From Tricholoma matsutake (Eukaryota > Basidiomycota > Agaricomycetes > Agaricales > Tricholomataceae): 64,000 nucleotides of DNA. How positions within the stretch are numbered: position 1 is the stretch's first letter; every line of letters starts with the position of its first letter. This document shows positions 1 through 11,097 of this stretch, one piece after another. Position numbers and translations under genes: made by a program. The stretch spans positions 6,014,001 through 6,078,000 of the forward strand of contig AP026541.1 in assembly GCA_026075535.2 (NCBI GenBank), read 5' to 3'. Under the pieces are notes generated by a model. It was given only the letters and a program-made list of their open reading frames with translations. It did not search any database and was not told the origin of the DNA.

Positions 1-661
1 CCGTCCTTGGGACGTTGTTAGGATCATTGGTGACAGCGCCCGACCTGAGTCGTTTGCTGCCCCCAGCCATTCTGTCTATAGCACTCCGGAGCGTAGCGTT
101 TCCAGAGTTTCGATCCAAGCCAGCCTTGGCAGCTGCTACCAGCACCGAGCCCAGTTGTTCCGCTATGAGCTGCCGTTCTTCAGCAGTCGGTCGTCTAGAT
201 CCCGTCCTGTTGAGGACAACTCGGAATCCAGTAGCATACTCTCCCAGGTCACTGGCGAAGGTCTGGGGTCCACTCCAGTCGTCGCTAGCCATCTCCATGT
301 CCTGAATGACGTGGGTAGAGAGATTGTCGGCCACTTCATCAGCCCACGAAGCGGGTGTAGAAGGGGTAGCCAGAGGTGCAGGAGACGCAGTCGCATCCCT
401 GGAAGATAACGCTGGCACGCTGAAGCGCTGTGCTCGCGGGGTTACTGTGCCCGCCCCGTAGGGGGAAGGGGTTGGAGATCCTCTTTGGGTCCTGTGTGGG
501 CCCACTGAGGGAGCAATCTGTGTGGATCTGCGGCTCGAGGAGAGCCGCAGGGAATCAATGGGGTCGTCGCCAGGAGTTCTGGGCGTACCGGATCTAGAGG
601 GTCCCCCCTCGTCCATCGCCTCGCCCGATCTCCCCCTACTTCTAGAATACGAATCAGACAT
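1..661 (-). CDS. LINE ORF1 protein, N-terminal part (partial at window edge)
   Basis: An open frame of about 220 codons runs from the ATG at 661 (protein start MSDSYSRSRG) to the left edge without a stop. It is the same protein as the start of ORF1 in the full-length LINE (39212 downward). The visible part is low-complexity and rich in Ser, Pro, Thr and Arg, followed by a more ordered segment with the peptide SGSRRPTAEERQLIAEQLGS. The zinc knuckles of ORF1 would lie beyond the edge. ORF1 proteins of LINEs bind the element RNA and form the transposition particle. The start is chosen because the ATG is conserved in three copies (661, 39212, 41609). This copy has fewer lesions than its relatives, so it may be young. 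Confidence 0.7.
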   Translation of the reverse strand, partial: MSDSYSRSRGRSGEAMDEGGPSRSGTPRTPGDDPIDSLRLSSSRRSTQIAPSVGPHRTQRGSPTPSPYGAGTVTPRAQRFSVPALSSRDATASPAPLATPSTPASWADEVADNLSTHVIQDMEMASDDWSGPQTFASDLGEYATGFRVVLNRTGSRRPTAEERQLIAEQLGSVLVAAAKAGLDRNSGNATLRSAIDRMAGGSKRLRSGAVTNDPNNVPRT

Positions 662-792
662 GCGCTGGTAAGATGCTGGTTATACCGGATCGCTGGGATT
701 GAGGACGGATTGAGCTGCAAAGTGTGAAAACGGTGTCGACAAAAATTTTTGTGGCTGTGCACATCGCAGTAAGAAGACAAGAAGCGCTGTTG
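1..792 (-). mobile_element. LINE a: 5' part of a Tad-like LINE, runs off the left edge
   Basis: Minus-strand sequence that is collinear with the 5' end and ORF1 of the full-length LINE at 32930-39343 (matching about 38560-39343). Its 5' end lies near 792, where it abuts a different part of ORF1 (LINE b), so this looks like a LINE with a complete 5' end inserted into an older LINE. The 3' part and any target duplication lie outside the window. Confidence 0.8.
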
Positions 793-1213
793 ATGATGCC
801 AGAAATTGCATCGACAATTGTCAGATGCATGGTTCTTCCAGCAGTTGATACACCTAGCCGGGTGAGGGCATGCTACCCCCGCTGGGGTGGCTGGTACAGG
901 AGGGTTAGCCTTAGCATTTCCCTTGCAGCATTGCATGCTGGGGTGGGATGACCCCACTTCCAGCAGCGTTGGCATAGTGGTAAACCAGGATTTGCCCTGG
1001 CAGCCCTAACATAAGTGATGTAGTGACCAAATTGGATGCCACGTCCGATGAGAGCTTTCGCTCATGCACCACTGACTGAGTCAGCGATGTTGAGATAAAC
1101 GGTGCATGTATCCAACATTTTCGAATCTCGTACAACCCGTGGAGGGACTTGTAGCACCGTGAGGTCAGATATGCCCAACTTCTCCAGGTGAGCTATAACG
1201 ATGTCTGGCATGA
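793..1213 (-). pseudogene. LINE b: ORF1 C-terminal (zinc-knuckle) fragment
   Basis: Corresponds to about 37430-37890 of the full-length LINE, i.e. the end of ORF1. One cysteine cluster (CINCWKNHASDNCRC) is readable; the region of the preceding knuckles is partly deleted, since the sequence jumps from the first cluster to it. It is cut on the left by the 5' end of LINE a and on the right by the poly(T) of LINE c, so it is the host into which both inserted. Confidence 0.7.
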
Positions 1214-2197
1214 TTTTTTTTTTTTTTGGGTCAAAAGTTTATAACGCGGTGCCCGATCGCAGTCCGCGGTAGAGACATACAAACTAAGTACACTATGCCC
1301 AGCCCAAGTCCTCCTCCTGCTGATCTTCGCACCAACCACCTGGATAGCTGCAATGACCACTAAGGGGGCCCCCTTTATCGAGTAAACGGACTTGCCAGTG
1401 GTGGCGTACCGACAACCCGGACTTGACGATGTCGTGTCCCCGACTCCCTACGGGTATAAGTGCAAGATTTAGGGAAGACTGCCGCCCCGACGTGAGCCTC
1501 TCAGCTCGGAAAGGAAGGCGTAATCAGCATCGAAGCCGTAGCGCACAACCGACAGTGGATCTGAAAGCGCTCAGGCGCCTCCCCGAACCAGTACCTAGTT
1601 TCATGTCCCCCCTCCCTGACAGTCGCTCCTGAACACGGGTGGGCCCCCTTTATGAGGGTTAACGGACTCGCCTGGTGCCCAACGGCCACCCCGACATACC
1701 GATAACACTAGCTAGAACCAGACGAGGGTCATACGCCCTGCGCGCACAACCTATCCTGGATCCCACGCGAGTGAGTTGAACGACCCTAGTGCTGGGTTAT
1801 TGTCCATAAATTCGTTGAAGCCCTCGACCGAGTCTGGGCTTGCACGAGTGTCTTTGCGATCCACCTTGGGGCAGACGCGTAGTAAATGGTCTCGAGTTTG
1901 TATCTCAGGGCCAAGGCACCAACATTGGTATTCCCCGTCAAGGGATAGACGTTGACGATACTCCCCTATAGGAGCATGGCCAGTGATCATACGAGTTGAA
2001 TGAGAAGTCAACGAGGTGTTGTTTCCCATAACTTTCAGCCAAGGCCCACCTTTGTGAGTCGAGGGTAATACCGGTTTTCCACCTACTCCTTTGAGTTGGT
2101 AGAAATGCCGACCACGATACGCCGGATCTGAGAACCGGGTGTGCCAATCCTTACAAACGGCCTTTTCGACCTGGTTTTTAAGGTAGTCTAGAGACAA

Positions 2198-4060
2198 CGC
2201 TCCTTGACTTGTTACAACCACCATAAACAGTGGTAAACACCTCTGCTCAACGTTGCCAGCGACGTCGACACTTCAATTTACGTCCGATTTTTGATCGGAT
2301 TTCACCATCACGAACGCTCTCGGCGTCTCCAGGCCTGCCCTGATTTGCTAAGAGATCCGTCCATCCGATCCCCGGGGATGCCCCGGTCATTGTTTTTGAC
2401 AATGGCTGCTATTCGTCTCGTTCCCCTGTGCTTCGAGGATCCTGGCTAGGTGAGTGGTGTCTATGAAAGAGTAGTCTTGGTCCCTATGGGGGCTTAGAGT
2501 GGGTGTGGGATGCCTGCTTCAATGCTCGCCCAAGTCGACGCACTCGCTTAGTTGGGGGAGGTCTGGCTCAGGGGGAGGGACATCGTTACTGGACTGCTGG
2601 TCGTCTCTGGGGCTTCCAACCTCCATGCTATGTGAGTCACTACTACTAGGGACAAGCTACACTGACTACCTGTTGGAATACACCGTCGCTAAAAGGGGCC
2701 GGGTGACGGTGCCCCCTGATAGCTAGGTCAATGCTCTGGTGGCCGCATTTCACCACCGACTCCTCACCTCCGGTGCTCACTCCTCTGGGGTGTTATGACC
2801 CGGGTTCAATCTTCTCCCACCAGGCAACAGGATGCGCGGCCTGTTCGCCCCCTCAGAGCGTTTGGAGGCTGTATCGGGTGGACCTGGAACTGAGATAAGG
2901 GGCCATCTGTTATCAACCTTACGCTACGTACTTTGACTGTTATTGTCATTTACCTGTGCTAACTCACTCTCAATGCCCAAACGGCTGAACAGAGACCAAA
3001 CCACATGCTGGGGCCTTCACGACCCCACCTTGATTACGGGTGACATCGTTGGTGATGATGCCCAAGACTACGACACCCAGCTCTCACAGAACGAGCTGGA
3101 GGTAGCAGCTGCCCTAGGCAGTTTGAGATCTGTGGGCTGGGGAGAACCTCCCCGACCCTGACGACTACGAGGACTTTCTTGCTAGGCAGGAGGCCCTTGC
3201 TTACACTGCACGCTGCGTATTTCGATCACTAGCATCATATACCAGTACTAACTTGCTCCTGATGCCCAAGCGGACAACCAGAGATGATCGTTCCAACAAT
3301 CCTACACCTCCGGCAGCTGTCCCAGCTTCCTGTGTGGCGATGCCAACAGCTCTAGCAGAGCTTCAATCTGGGGAACCCTCGTTCCCAGTACAGTGCCATC
3401 ATCATCACAGATGGCCGTGCCATTACTCGTGTGGGGCATTCCACTCCACACCCATCACCGCCAGTCTGCTGGCTGCTGTCGGGTTGGTGACAAGTGTCGC
3501 TGCCCTTTACGTTCTCCCCGCTGCGGGGGGGAGACTGTTATCGAGTGCATGTGCTTGCAGCGCATTTGCTCGAGGGGGGCCTTGGCCCCCTGCCTACGAC
3601 GGTTTCGGTGAATAACCAGGTGAACAACCAGCCGCCACATTACTGTCACGCGTGCATTACACGGTGATGGTCCACCTCATTCGTCTGGGGTGGTCAATCC
3701 TCATTGGCTGGGAGTATGCGGACGGTTATTCCTCCCGCAAGGGGGGATTTACAGTGAATTAACACGGCCGTGCCTGATCTGACTTTGGTTGGATATGTGG
3801 CTGGGGGACCGCTTCGCACCAGTGGGTGATCTAATGGCTAGCTTCGGGAGGGGGTCTCCCCCTCCAGATTATTGCCTTTCCTGGCTGAGAGGCCAACGTC
3901 TGTGGCACTGCCTGCCTAAAGTGGCTAAAACGAGGACCTGGGTAGGATATGGGTGAGGGGAAGCGTAGTTATAGTAGTACCCAAGTTTGTATCCTGCTCC
4001 GCGGACTGCGATCGAGCCCCGCGTTATAAATTGTTGACCCAAAAAAAAAAAAAAAAAAAA
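2198..4060 (+). mobile_element. SORE copy A (short LINE-tailed retroelement, deletion subfamily)
   Basis: Begins with the constant SORE 5' end CGCTCCTTGACTTGTTACAA, ends with TTATAAATTGTTGACCC and an A-run at 4041-4060. Flanked by a 15 bp target duplication inside LINE c. It carries the rearranged ORF shared with copies E and G, and the 3' UTR hairpins (C-run/G-run stem near 3514-3532, a perfect stem at 3574-3590, another at about 3672-3694). No LTRs or terminal inverted repeats are present. The A-tail and long target duplication indicate target-primed reverse transcription. Confidence 0.85.
2973..3615 (+). pseudogene. SORE ORF, rearranged, with a repeated start region
   Basis: From the ATG at 2973 the protein follows the type I SORE ORF (MPKRLNRDQTTCWGLHDPTL...) for about 50 codons, shifts frame, and the acidic segment reads on only to about 3200. 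Then a second copy of the 5' UTR/ORF-start region appears, with another ATG at 3262 (MPKRTTRDDRSNNPTPPAA), leading straight into the end region of the ORF (AELQSGEPSFPV). The middle of the protein, including the conserved ELVED...RQMAWELFTTTW region, is missing. Copies E and G have the same structure. Confidence 0.65.
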
Positions 4061-5326
4061 GGTAGTCTAGAGACGTCCGCGGGTGTCTGCCCACGGAGAT
4101 CTTGGTAGATGTAGCTACATCGTGAGCCATCTTGTGAACGTTCCACTCGAATTTCGAGGGGACATGCCAGAATGTGACGTTTCTCTCCTCATCTCCAGAT
4201 AGCCAGGGACGAAGGGATCGACAAGCGTCCAGGGCAAATATTTGCCCAGAACGTGGTTTTGGATCGATTAGGGACTCAATGCCCGTAGTAGAATCCGAGA
4301 AGATCACCAGCTTTTTGCATCCTCTGCTGCACGCAGCCGAGATGCCTAGTTGGAGAGAGAAAAGTTCGACTTCCGGGGGGGTTCTCCTCCCAGAAGCTGA
4401 GACAATGCGATCCACCTGTTCTCCCTGTCCGAAGACAAGAGCGCAGGCGACGGCTTGAAATTTAGCATCAGTGGGCACCGAGGCGTCCACTGCAATGACG
4501 AGAGTGTCATCCTCTACCTGGGCAGAGGCCCAGGCCTTGTTGAGGTCACTCCTGTAGGAATTCCTCGCTCCATCCTCCTTGGAGGTGAGGCGATGAGAGG
4601 AGAACCGAGTGGGGAATATATCCTTAACTCTGTTTCCAGGTGTGTTTTCTTCCCCAAAGGGGTCGAATTCATCACCTGGTACAAGGGCCAGGGCTGCGGC
4701 CGAAGCGACAGATGGGCCTTGCAGGTTGAGTGTGTCGAGCACGTTCCCTCCCCAGAGTCCTAGCTCATGAGAGTGGGTAGTACCGACGTGATTAGGCCCT
4801 AAGATAGCTCTTAGGGGGTGCGATGGAGCCAATAGAGGGGTTCTGAACACCCCTCTGTCGACTAAACGACGCAGTAACAGCTGCATAGGCAGCAGTCCAG
4901 CGATACTTTCCAGGCCACCGATCGGGGTGGTTCTGAACGCACCGAGGATCCAACGTGCAGCAATGGACTGCACTTGGGCCAACGTCTTAATGACACCTTT
5001 GACGTGAGCGCCTTTGAAGTGCCATAGTCTGAGTCCGTATGTCATGATAGGTACGACACACGACTGGTATAGAAGGTGTTTCTGCATAGGGGTTAGCCCT
5101 CTGACAGAATTGCCGAGCATTCCCATTGCCCTTGCAGTAGTAAGGGCTTTGGTGGAGTAGAACCGCGTGTGCTCTTTGAAGGAGAGTTTGCGGTCGAAGA
5201 AAAATCTGAGGTACCTCCAGGTAACCTTGGGTTTGAGGGGAGTATTGCCCGTGTAGGGGGCAAACCCAAGATCAATGGGTAAGGGAGTGAATCTCCTTGC
5301 CCTTGAGAAGTGAAATATTTCAACTT

Positions 5327-7579
5327 CGCTCCTTGACTTGTTACAACCACCATAAGTAGTGGTAAACACCTCTGCTCAACGTTGCACGCGATGTCGACAC
5401 TTCAATCTTGGTCCGATTTTCGATCGGATTTCACCATCACGAACGCTCTCGGCGTCTCCAGGCCTGCCCTGATTTGCTAAGAGATCCGTCCATCCGATCT
5501 CTGTGGATGCCCCGGTCACTGTTTTTGACAGTGTCTGCTATTTGTCTCGTTCTCCTGGGCTTCGAGGATCCTGGTTAGGTGAGTGTTGGCAATGAAAGAG
5601 TAGTCTGGGCCCCTATGGGGGCTTAGAGTGGGTGTGGGATGCCTACTTCAACGCTTGCCCAAGTCGTCGCATTCGTTTAGCTGGGGGAGGTCTGGTTCAG
5701 GGGGAGGAACATATTCACTGGATTGTGGGTCGTCTGGGAGGCTTCCTACCTCCATGCTGCATGAGTTTCTACATCTAGAGACCTGCTACACTGACTACCC
5801 ATTGGAATACACCATCATTAAAAGGGGCCAGGCGATGGTGCCCCCTGGTGGCTAGGTCAACGCTCTGGTGGCCGCTACTTACCACCGACTCTTTACCTCC
5901 GGCACTCACACCCTCGAGGTGTTCAGAACCGGGTTCAATTGTCCCTCCCAATCTGCAGCAGGATTTGCGGCCTGTCTGCCCCCTCGGAGCATCTGGAGGC
6001 TGTGTCGGGTGGACCCGGAATTGAGATAAGGGACCGTCTGTTATCGTTATCACGCTACGTATCTTGACTTCTACCGTCATCTACTTGTGCTAAATCATCC
6101 TCAATGCCCTCTACAAACCGTAGAGCGTGAACTCGACACCAGGCGGCTCATGGCGACCCCCTCCTATATACAAACACCGACTTCGCAGACTTCGATGACA
6201 ACTACCTCCCAGAGTTCGGACACGTCTCCCTGAGCGGATGGGACTCTGATGTGGCTAACCAGTTCCACAATCTTTGGGCGGAGGATGACTCCTTCGACCT
6301 GCCAGACGACGATGACGGCTCTGCCACCGGCGGAGACGTCGAATTCATTCCGGGTCTCACCGAGCTAGCCTCGCAGGAGACGATAAACCGCTTCTTGGCA
6401 TCACAAGTGATAGCCGATGAGGTGCATGATCTGGCTCTCGAGCTTGGGCTCGAGGCCAACAACAATCAAGAGCTCAGCATTGCCGAGCTCCTCTATCCGG
6501 AGGGGCAGCAGGAGCAATCTGCGCCGCCCCTCCCCACATCACCGGGTTCATCCGCCATCCCAGAGTTGGTGGAGGATGAGCCTCCATTGTCGAGAGATGA
6601 GAGGGTGGACATAACGTCCACCTCTCATGGCTTTCTACATTTACTGGAGGCTATGACGATTTTTGTCGGTACCGTCCGAGTATCCGCCGTTCCGCTCATA
6701 GAGAGGAATGCATGGCGCCAGATGGCATGGTAACTATTCACAACCACCTGGCAATTGTCCGAGCCAATGTCGGCAGAACTAGCAGCTGCCGGATTGCCTC
6801 TCGATCTCACGTCACCGGCAGCCTTCAGGGCTTCCTACGTGGCTAGGCAGGCAGCTCATGCAGAGCTCCATCATGAGGAACCCTCGTCCTCATCACGACG
6901 CCGTCATCCTCGAGGTCCTCGGAGACAGCCGCGCCACAACCAATAGGGGAACACCCCTCCACAACCACGCCCACCAAATAATTGGTGGCCGATATCGGGA
7001 TAGTGACATTTTGTCGCTTCCCTCCACCTTCCCCCCGCTGCGGGGGGGACGTTGTCATCGAGTGCATGCACATGTCGGCATTTGCTTGAAGGGGGGCCTC
7101 AGCCCCCCTGCCTACGGTAGTTCCGGTGAATAACCAGGTGAACAACCAGCTACCACATCTCTGTCACTCATGTGCAAACATGGTGATGGTCCACCCCATT
7201 CGTCTGGGGTGGTCAATCCTCGCTGGCTGGAAGTAGGCTATCGGTTATTCCTCCCGCAAGGGGGGATTTACGGTGAATTGACACCACTGCGCCTGATCTG
7301 ACTTCGGTTGGATATGTGGCCGGGGGACCGGTTGGTACCAGTGGGTGACCTAATGGCTAGCTTTGGGAGGGGGAGGCTTCCCCTCCGGATTATTGCCTTT
7401 CCTGGCTGAGAGGCCAACGTCTGTGGCACTGCCCGCCTAAAGTGGCTAAAACGAGGACCTGGGTGGGAGATGGGCGAGGGGAACGCGTAGATATAGTAGT
7501 ACCCTAGTTTGTACCCTGCTCCGTGGACTGCGATCGAGCCCCGCGTTATAAATTGTTGACCCAAAAAAAAAACAAAAAA
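5327..7579 (+). mobile_element. SORE copy B (type II ORF)
   Basis: Complete from the CGCTCC 5' end to an A-rich tail at 7562-7579. The 5' side abuts minus-strand LINE c (within RT), the 3' side abuts plus-strand LINE d; I find no target duplication, so the flanks do not belong to one insertion event. Contains hairpin-forming G/C runs at about 7031-7050 and 7094-7111 and a stem at about 7190-7212 in the 3' UTR. Confidence 0.8.
6104..6946 (+). pseudogene. SORE type II ORF with two in-frame stops
   Basis: About 280 codons in one frame from ATG 6104 to the stop at 6946, broken by TGA at 6128 and by TAA directly after the RQMAW motif (about 6731). The N-terminal half differs from type I copies: it reads HGDPLLYTNTDFADFDDNY..., then VANQFHNLWAEDDSFDLPDDDDGSAT, very acidic. 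The second half matches type I: ELVEDEPPLSRDERVD, FVGTVRVSAVP, ERNAWRQMAW, LDLTSPAAFRASY, and an Arg-rich tail (SRRRHPRGPRRQPRHNQ). The function is unknown to me. The acidic centre with a basic tail would fit an RNA- or chaperone-type accessory protein, which is inference only. Confidence 0.65.
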
Positions 7580-10315
7580 AAATGAGCCCGAACTGGGGAT
7601 CGTTAGTGCGCCCCTCGGGTATTGATTCCCCCCCACGCGTTGCTGTCTACTTTGCGAACAGCATCGCTAACTTACGACCAGGTCTCAGACGAGATCTAAT
7701 CGATAACCGTGACATCCTTCTGTTCTCATTGGGAATAGGGGAGGACGTCATGTTACTCGCTAACGTCTACTTGGACAGCCAAGACTCTGCCATCACGCTC
7801 TTATTTGAGAACGTCATGACGATCCCACGCTTACACTTCATGTGCGGCGATTTCAACGTGAGACACGCATCCTGGGATCCCCAGGGGCCTGAACACTCAA
7901 TTCATGCTGACCACTTAGTGGAAACGGCTATGGCACTAGGCCTGACTAGAGCCCTACCAGTAGTGGAGGGCCCTACCCACTTCCCCCCTCAACAGGGCCT
8001 TCACCCCACGGTGATCGACCTGATGTTTGTACCTACAGATCTTAGATTTGTATTGTACTGCGAGATCGTACCTGAAGCCAGGGGGACGTCTGACCACGCT
8101 CCTTTGACGTTAGTGCTGCCTGGCCCAGGATCTCTGGTTCCGGTTACCAAGTGGTCCATCAACAAAGGATCCGAGGAGGAAGCATCATATTGTGATGCTG
8201 TCTCCTCCGCTCTAAATCCGTGGCTAAACTGGCACGGAAAAATGTCGGCAGAAATCGATGATGTCGTTTCGGCGATATCAACGATTTTAAACAAGGCATG
8301 GGAAAACCATGCCAAGGAATCTCGCCTCGGCAAGTCGTCCAAAGGTTGGTGGACAGACGAATGCAGTGGTGCCCTAGACGCCTACAGAGCCTCTCGTGAT
8401 GAGGAGGACTGGAAGCACTACAGGAAAGTCATGCGACACGCGAAGCATGACTTTTTTGACGACCGTATCCAAGAAGTGGCTACGATGAATAGGTGACCCT
8501 GGGATCTGATGTCCTGGACTCGTCAGTGCAACCTTCCATCGTATGAGGCTATCTCCTATCGGGGAGAACCCTGCAACGATCTGGAGTCCCTCTGGGCTGC
8601 CCTTGATGGGTCCTACAACGCTGCCTCAGATCGAGTAGTCGATCTGAGCATCCTTGATGAACTTGACCCGGTGCCCAAAAGGGTCTGGACCCCGTTCTCC
8701 GTTACGGAAATGAAAGAAGCGCTAAACGCGTGTTCTTCCCGTTCCGCTCCAGGTCCCGATCATGTTACGTGGTCGCACCTAAAACACTGGTGTAGCAACC
8801 CAGAAGTGGCAGGGCTCATCACCCACATTGCTGAGGCGTGCATCACCGCTGGCCACTGGCCAGCCCATTTCAAGGAATCCCTGTCGGTTATTATCCTGAA
8901 GCCGGGGAAACCAAACTACTCCACCCCAAAGTCGTTCAGGCCTATTGTGCTACTGAACACTCTGGGCAAACTGGTCGAAAAGATGTTGTCTAGGCGACTT
9001 CAGTTCGACGGGGTCGCACACGAGGCCTTCGAGCAAAACCAGTTCGGAGGGGTCGCCCAGCGTTCCACTGAGGACGCAGGAATATACCTTACCCACCTGG
9101 TCAGGGCAGGATGGGCCAAGGGGCTCAAAACAAGTGTTGTCGCTTTTGACATCGCTCAGTTCTTCCCCTCCTTGAACCACCAGGTTCTGTTGGAGATCAT
9201 CTTGCGGTCGGGGTTTCCTGCGCAAGTAGTAAACTTCTTCCGTTCATACCTAGTCGGTCACAAGACGACCTACAAATGGAACGCTTTCTCATCTGGCTCC
9301 TTTGCAGCCGATGTGGGAGTGGGCCAAGGCTCTGCCTTGTCCCCTGTCTTATCGGCGTTATATTTGACGCCCATCATGAAGCTCTTCAGAAGAAGCGAAG
9401 TCGGCAGAGATGTCGACCTCATGTCGTATGTGGACGATGGCACCCTCATCGCCCGCTCCCCACAGTTGGAGGATAACCTCCCCCTTCTGAAGAAAGCGTA
9501 TGGCTGGATCTTCCAGGCATTCACCTGCCTCGGTCTTGTCCTTGAACACCACAAATCCGAAATATTTCACTTCTCAAGGGCAAGGAGATTCACTCCCTTA
9601 CCCATTGATCTCGGGTTTGCCCCCTACACGGGCAATACTCCCCTCAAACCCAAGGTTACCTGGAGGTACCTCGGATTTTTCTTCGACCGCAAACTCTCCT
9701 TCAAAGAGCACACGCGGTTCTACTCCACCAAAGCCCTTACTACTGCAAGGGCAATGGGAATGCTCGGCAATTCTGTCAGAGGGCTAACCCCTATGCAGAA
9801 ACACCTTCTATACCAGTCGTGTGTCGTACCTATCATGACATACGGACTCAGACTATGGCACTTCAAAGGCGCTCGCGTCAAAGGTGTCATTAAGACGTTG
9901 GCCCAAGTGCAGTCCATTGCTGCACGTTGGATCCTCGGTGCGTTCAGAACCACCCCGATCGGTGGCCTGGAAAGTATCGCTGGACTGCTGCCTATGCAGC
10001 TGTTACTGCGTCGTTTAGTCGACAGAGGGGTGTTCAGAACCCCTCTATTGGCTCCATCGCACCCCCTAAGAGCTATCTTAGGGCCTAATCATGTCGGTAC
10101 TACCCACTCTCATGAGCTAGGACTCTGGGGAGGGAACGTGCTCGACACACTCAACCTGCAAGGCCCATCTGTCGCTTCGGCCGCAGCCTTGGCCCTTGTA
10201 CCAGGTGATGAATTCGACCCCTTTGGGGAAGAAAACACACCTGGAAACAGAGTTAAGGATATATTCCCCACTCGGTTCTCCTCTCATCGCCTCACCTCCA
10301 AGGAGGATGGAGCGA
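7580..10315 (+). mobile_element. LINE d: internal part of a Tad-like LINE (plus strand)
   Basis: Collinear with about 37140-34415 (reversed) of LINE g: endonuclease, RT, connecting region and the start of the RNase H region. Both ends coincide exactly with SORE ends (B tail on the left, C start on the right), and neither side has a target duplication. Confidence 0.85.
7582..10315 (+). pseudogene. LINE ORF2: AP endonuclease and reverse transcriptase (broken)
   Basis: One frame with a single internal stop: TGA at 8494-8496, where LINE g has CGA. Endonuclease part (7582 to about 8130): conserved CGDFNVRHASWD and TSDHAPL supply catalytic Asp, Asn and His; the first motif (QNVN) is lost with the 5' end. 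RT part: RPIVLLNTLGKLVE, AFDIAQFFPSLNH, GVGQGSALSPVLSALYL, the catalytic LMSYVDDGT near 9420-9445, and WRYLGFFFDRKLSF. The frame runs out where SORE C begins at 10316. ORF2 nicks target DNA and copies the element RNA at the nick; this copy cannot do so because it lacks both ends. Confidence 0.85.
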
Positions 10316-11097
10316 CGCTCCTTGACTTGTTACAACCACCATAAATAGTGGTAAACACCTCTGCTCAACGTTGCACGCGACGTCGACACTTCAAATTTTG
10401 TCCGATTTTCGATCGGATTTCACCATCACAAACGCTCTCGGCGTCTCCAGGCGTGCCCTGATTTGCTAAGAGATCCATCCATCCGATCTCCGTGGATGCC
10501 CCGGTCATTGTTCTTGACAATGGCTGCTACTCATCTCGTTCTCCTGGGCTTCGAGGATCCTGACTAGGTGAGTGTTGTCTATGAAAGAGTAGTCTAGGTC
10601 CCTCTGGGGGCTTAGAGTGGGTGTGGGATGCCTGCTTCAACGCTCGCCCAAGTCGTCACACTCGTCTAGGTGGGGGAGGTCTGGCTTAGGGAGGAGAGAC
10701 ATTATCACTGGACTGCTGGTCATCTGGGAGGCTTCCAGCCTCCATGCTCTGTGAGTTTCTACTACTAGAGACATGCTATACTGACTACCCGCTGGAATAC
10801 ACCATCGTTAAAAGGGGCCGGGCGATGGTGCCCCCTAGCGGCTAGGCCTACACCTTGGTGGCCGCTTCTCACCACCATCCCTCTACCTCCGGTGCTCACT
10901 CTCCTAGGGTGGTATGACCCGGGTTCAACCTTCTCCCACTAGGCAGCAGGATGTGCGGCTTGCTCGCCTCCTCGGAGCGTTCGGAGGCTGTATCGGGTGG
11001 ACCCGGAATATAGATAAGGGACCAGTCGTTATCGATTCCACACTGCATATCTTGATTCCTACCATCATCTACTAGCACTAACACACACACACTCTCG

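Larger units (their letters stand above)
1214..5320 (-). mobile_element. LINE c: 3' half of a Tad-like LINE, interrupted by SORE A
   Basis: Starts with poly(T) (the poly(A) tail on the minus strand) at 1214, followed by the conserved 3' end, a 3' UTR to about 1750 and the C-terminal half of ORF2. SORE A (2198-4060) is inserted in it; the 15 bp AGGTAGTCTAGAGAC at 2181-2195 is repeated at 4060-4074 and occurs once, with one change, at the empty site in LINE g near 33900. The 5' end stops abruptly at 5320 against SORE B without a target duplication. Confidence 0.85.
1751..5320 (-). pseudogene. LINE ORF2 fragment: end of RT, RNase H and C-terminal cysteine motif
   Basis: The frame 5320-4061 continues after SORE A at 2195-1751. 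It begins in the reverse transcriptase after the catalytic YVDD block (peptide EIFHFSRARRF), includes the thumb-like segment WRYLGFFFDRKLSFKEHT, then an RNase H domain with VIAVDAS, VELFSL, FSDSTTG and WHVPSKFEWNVHKMAHDVA, which supply the acidic residues and the final His/Asp of the fold. Past the insertion comes a terminal motif CWCLGPEIQTRDHLLRVCP (Cys-Cys-His-Cys type). The stop is at 1751. Apart from the missing N-terminal part and the SORE insertion the reading frame is well preserved. Confidence 0.85.

Noticed and set aside
2198..4060. SORE as a DNA transposon or solo LTR
   Set aside because: No terminal inverted repeats or TG...CA ends; poly(A) tail and 14-15 bp duplications indicate target-primed reverse transcription.
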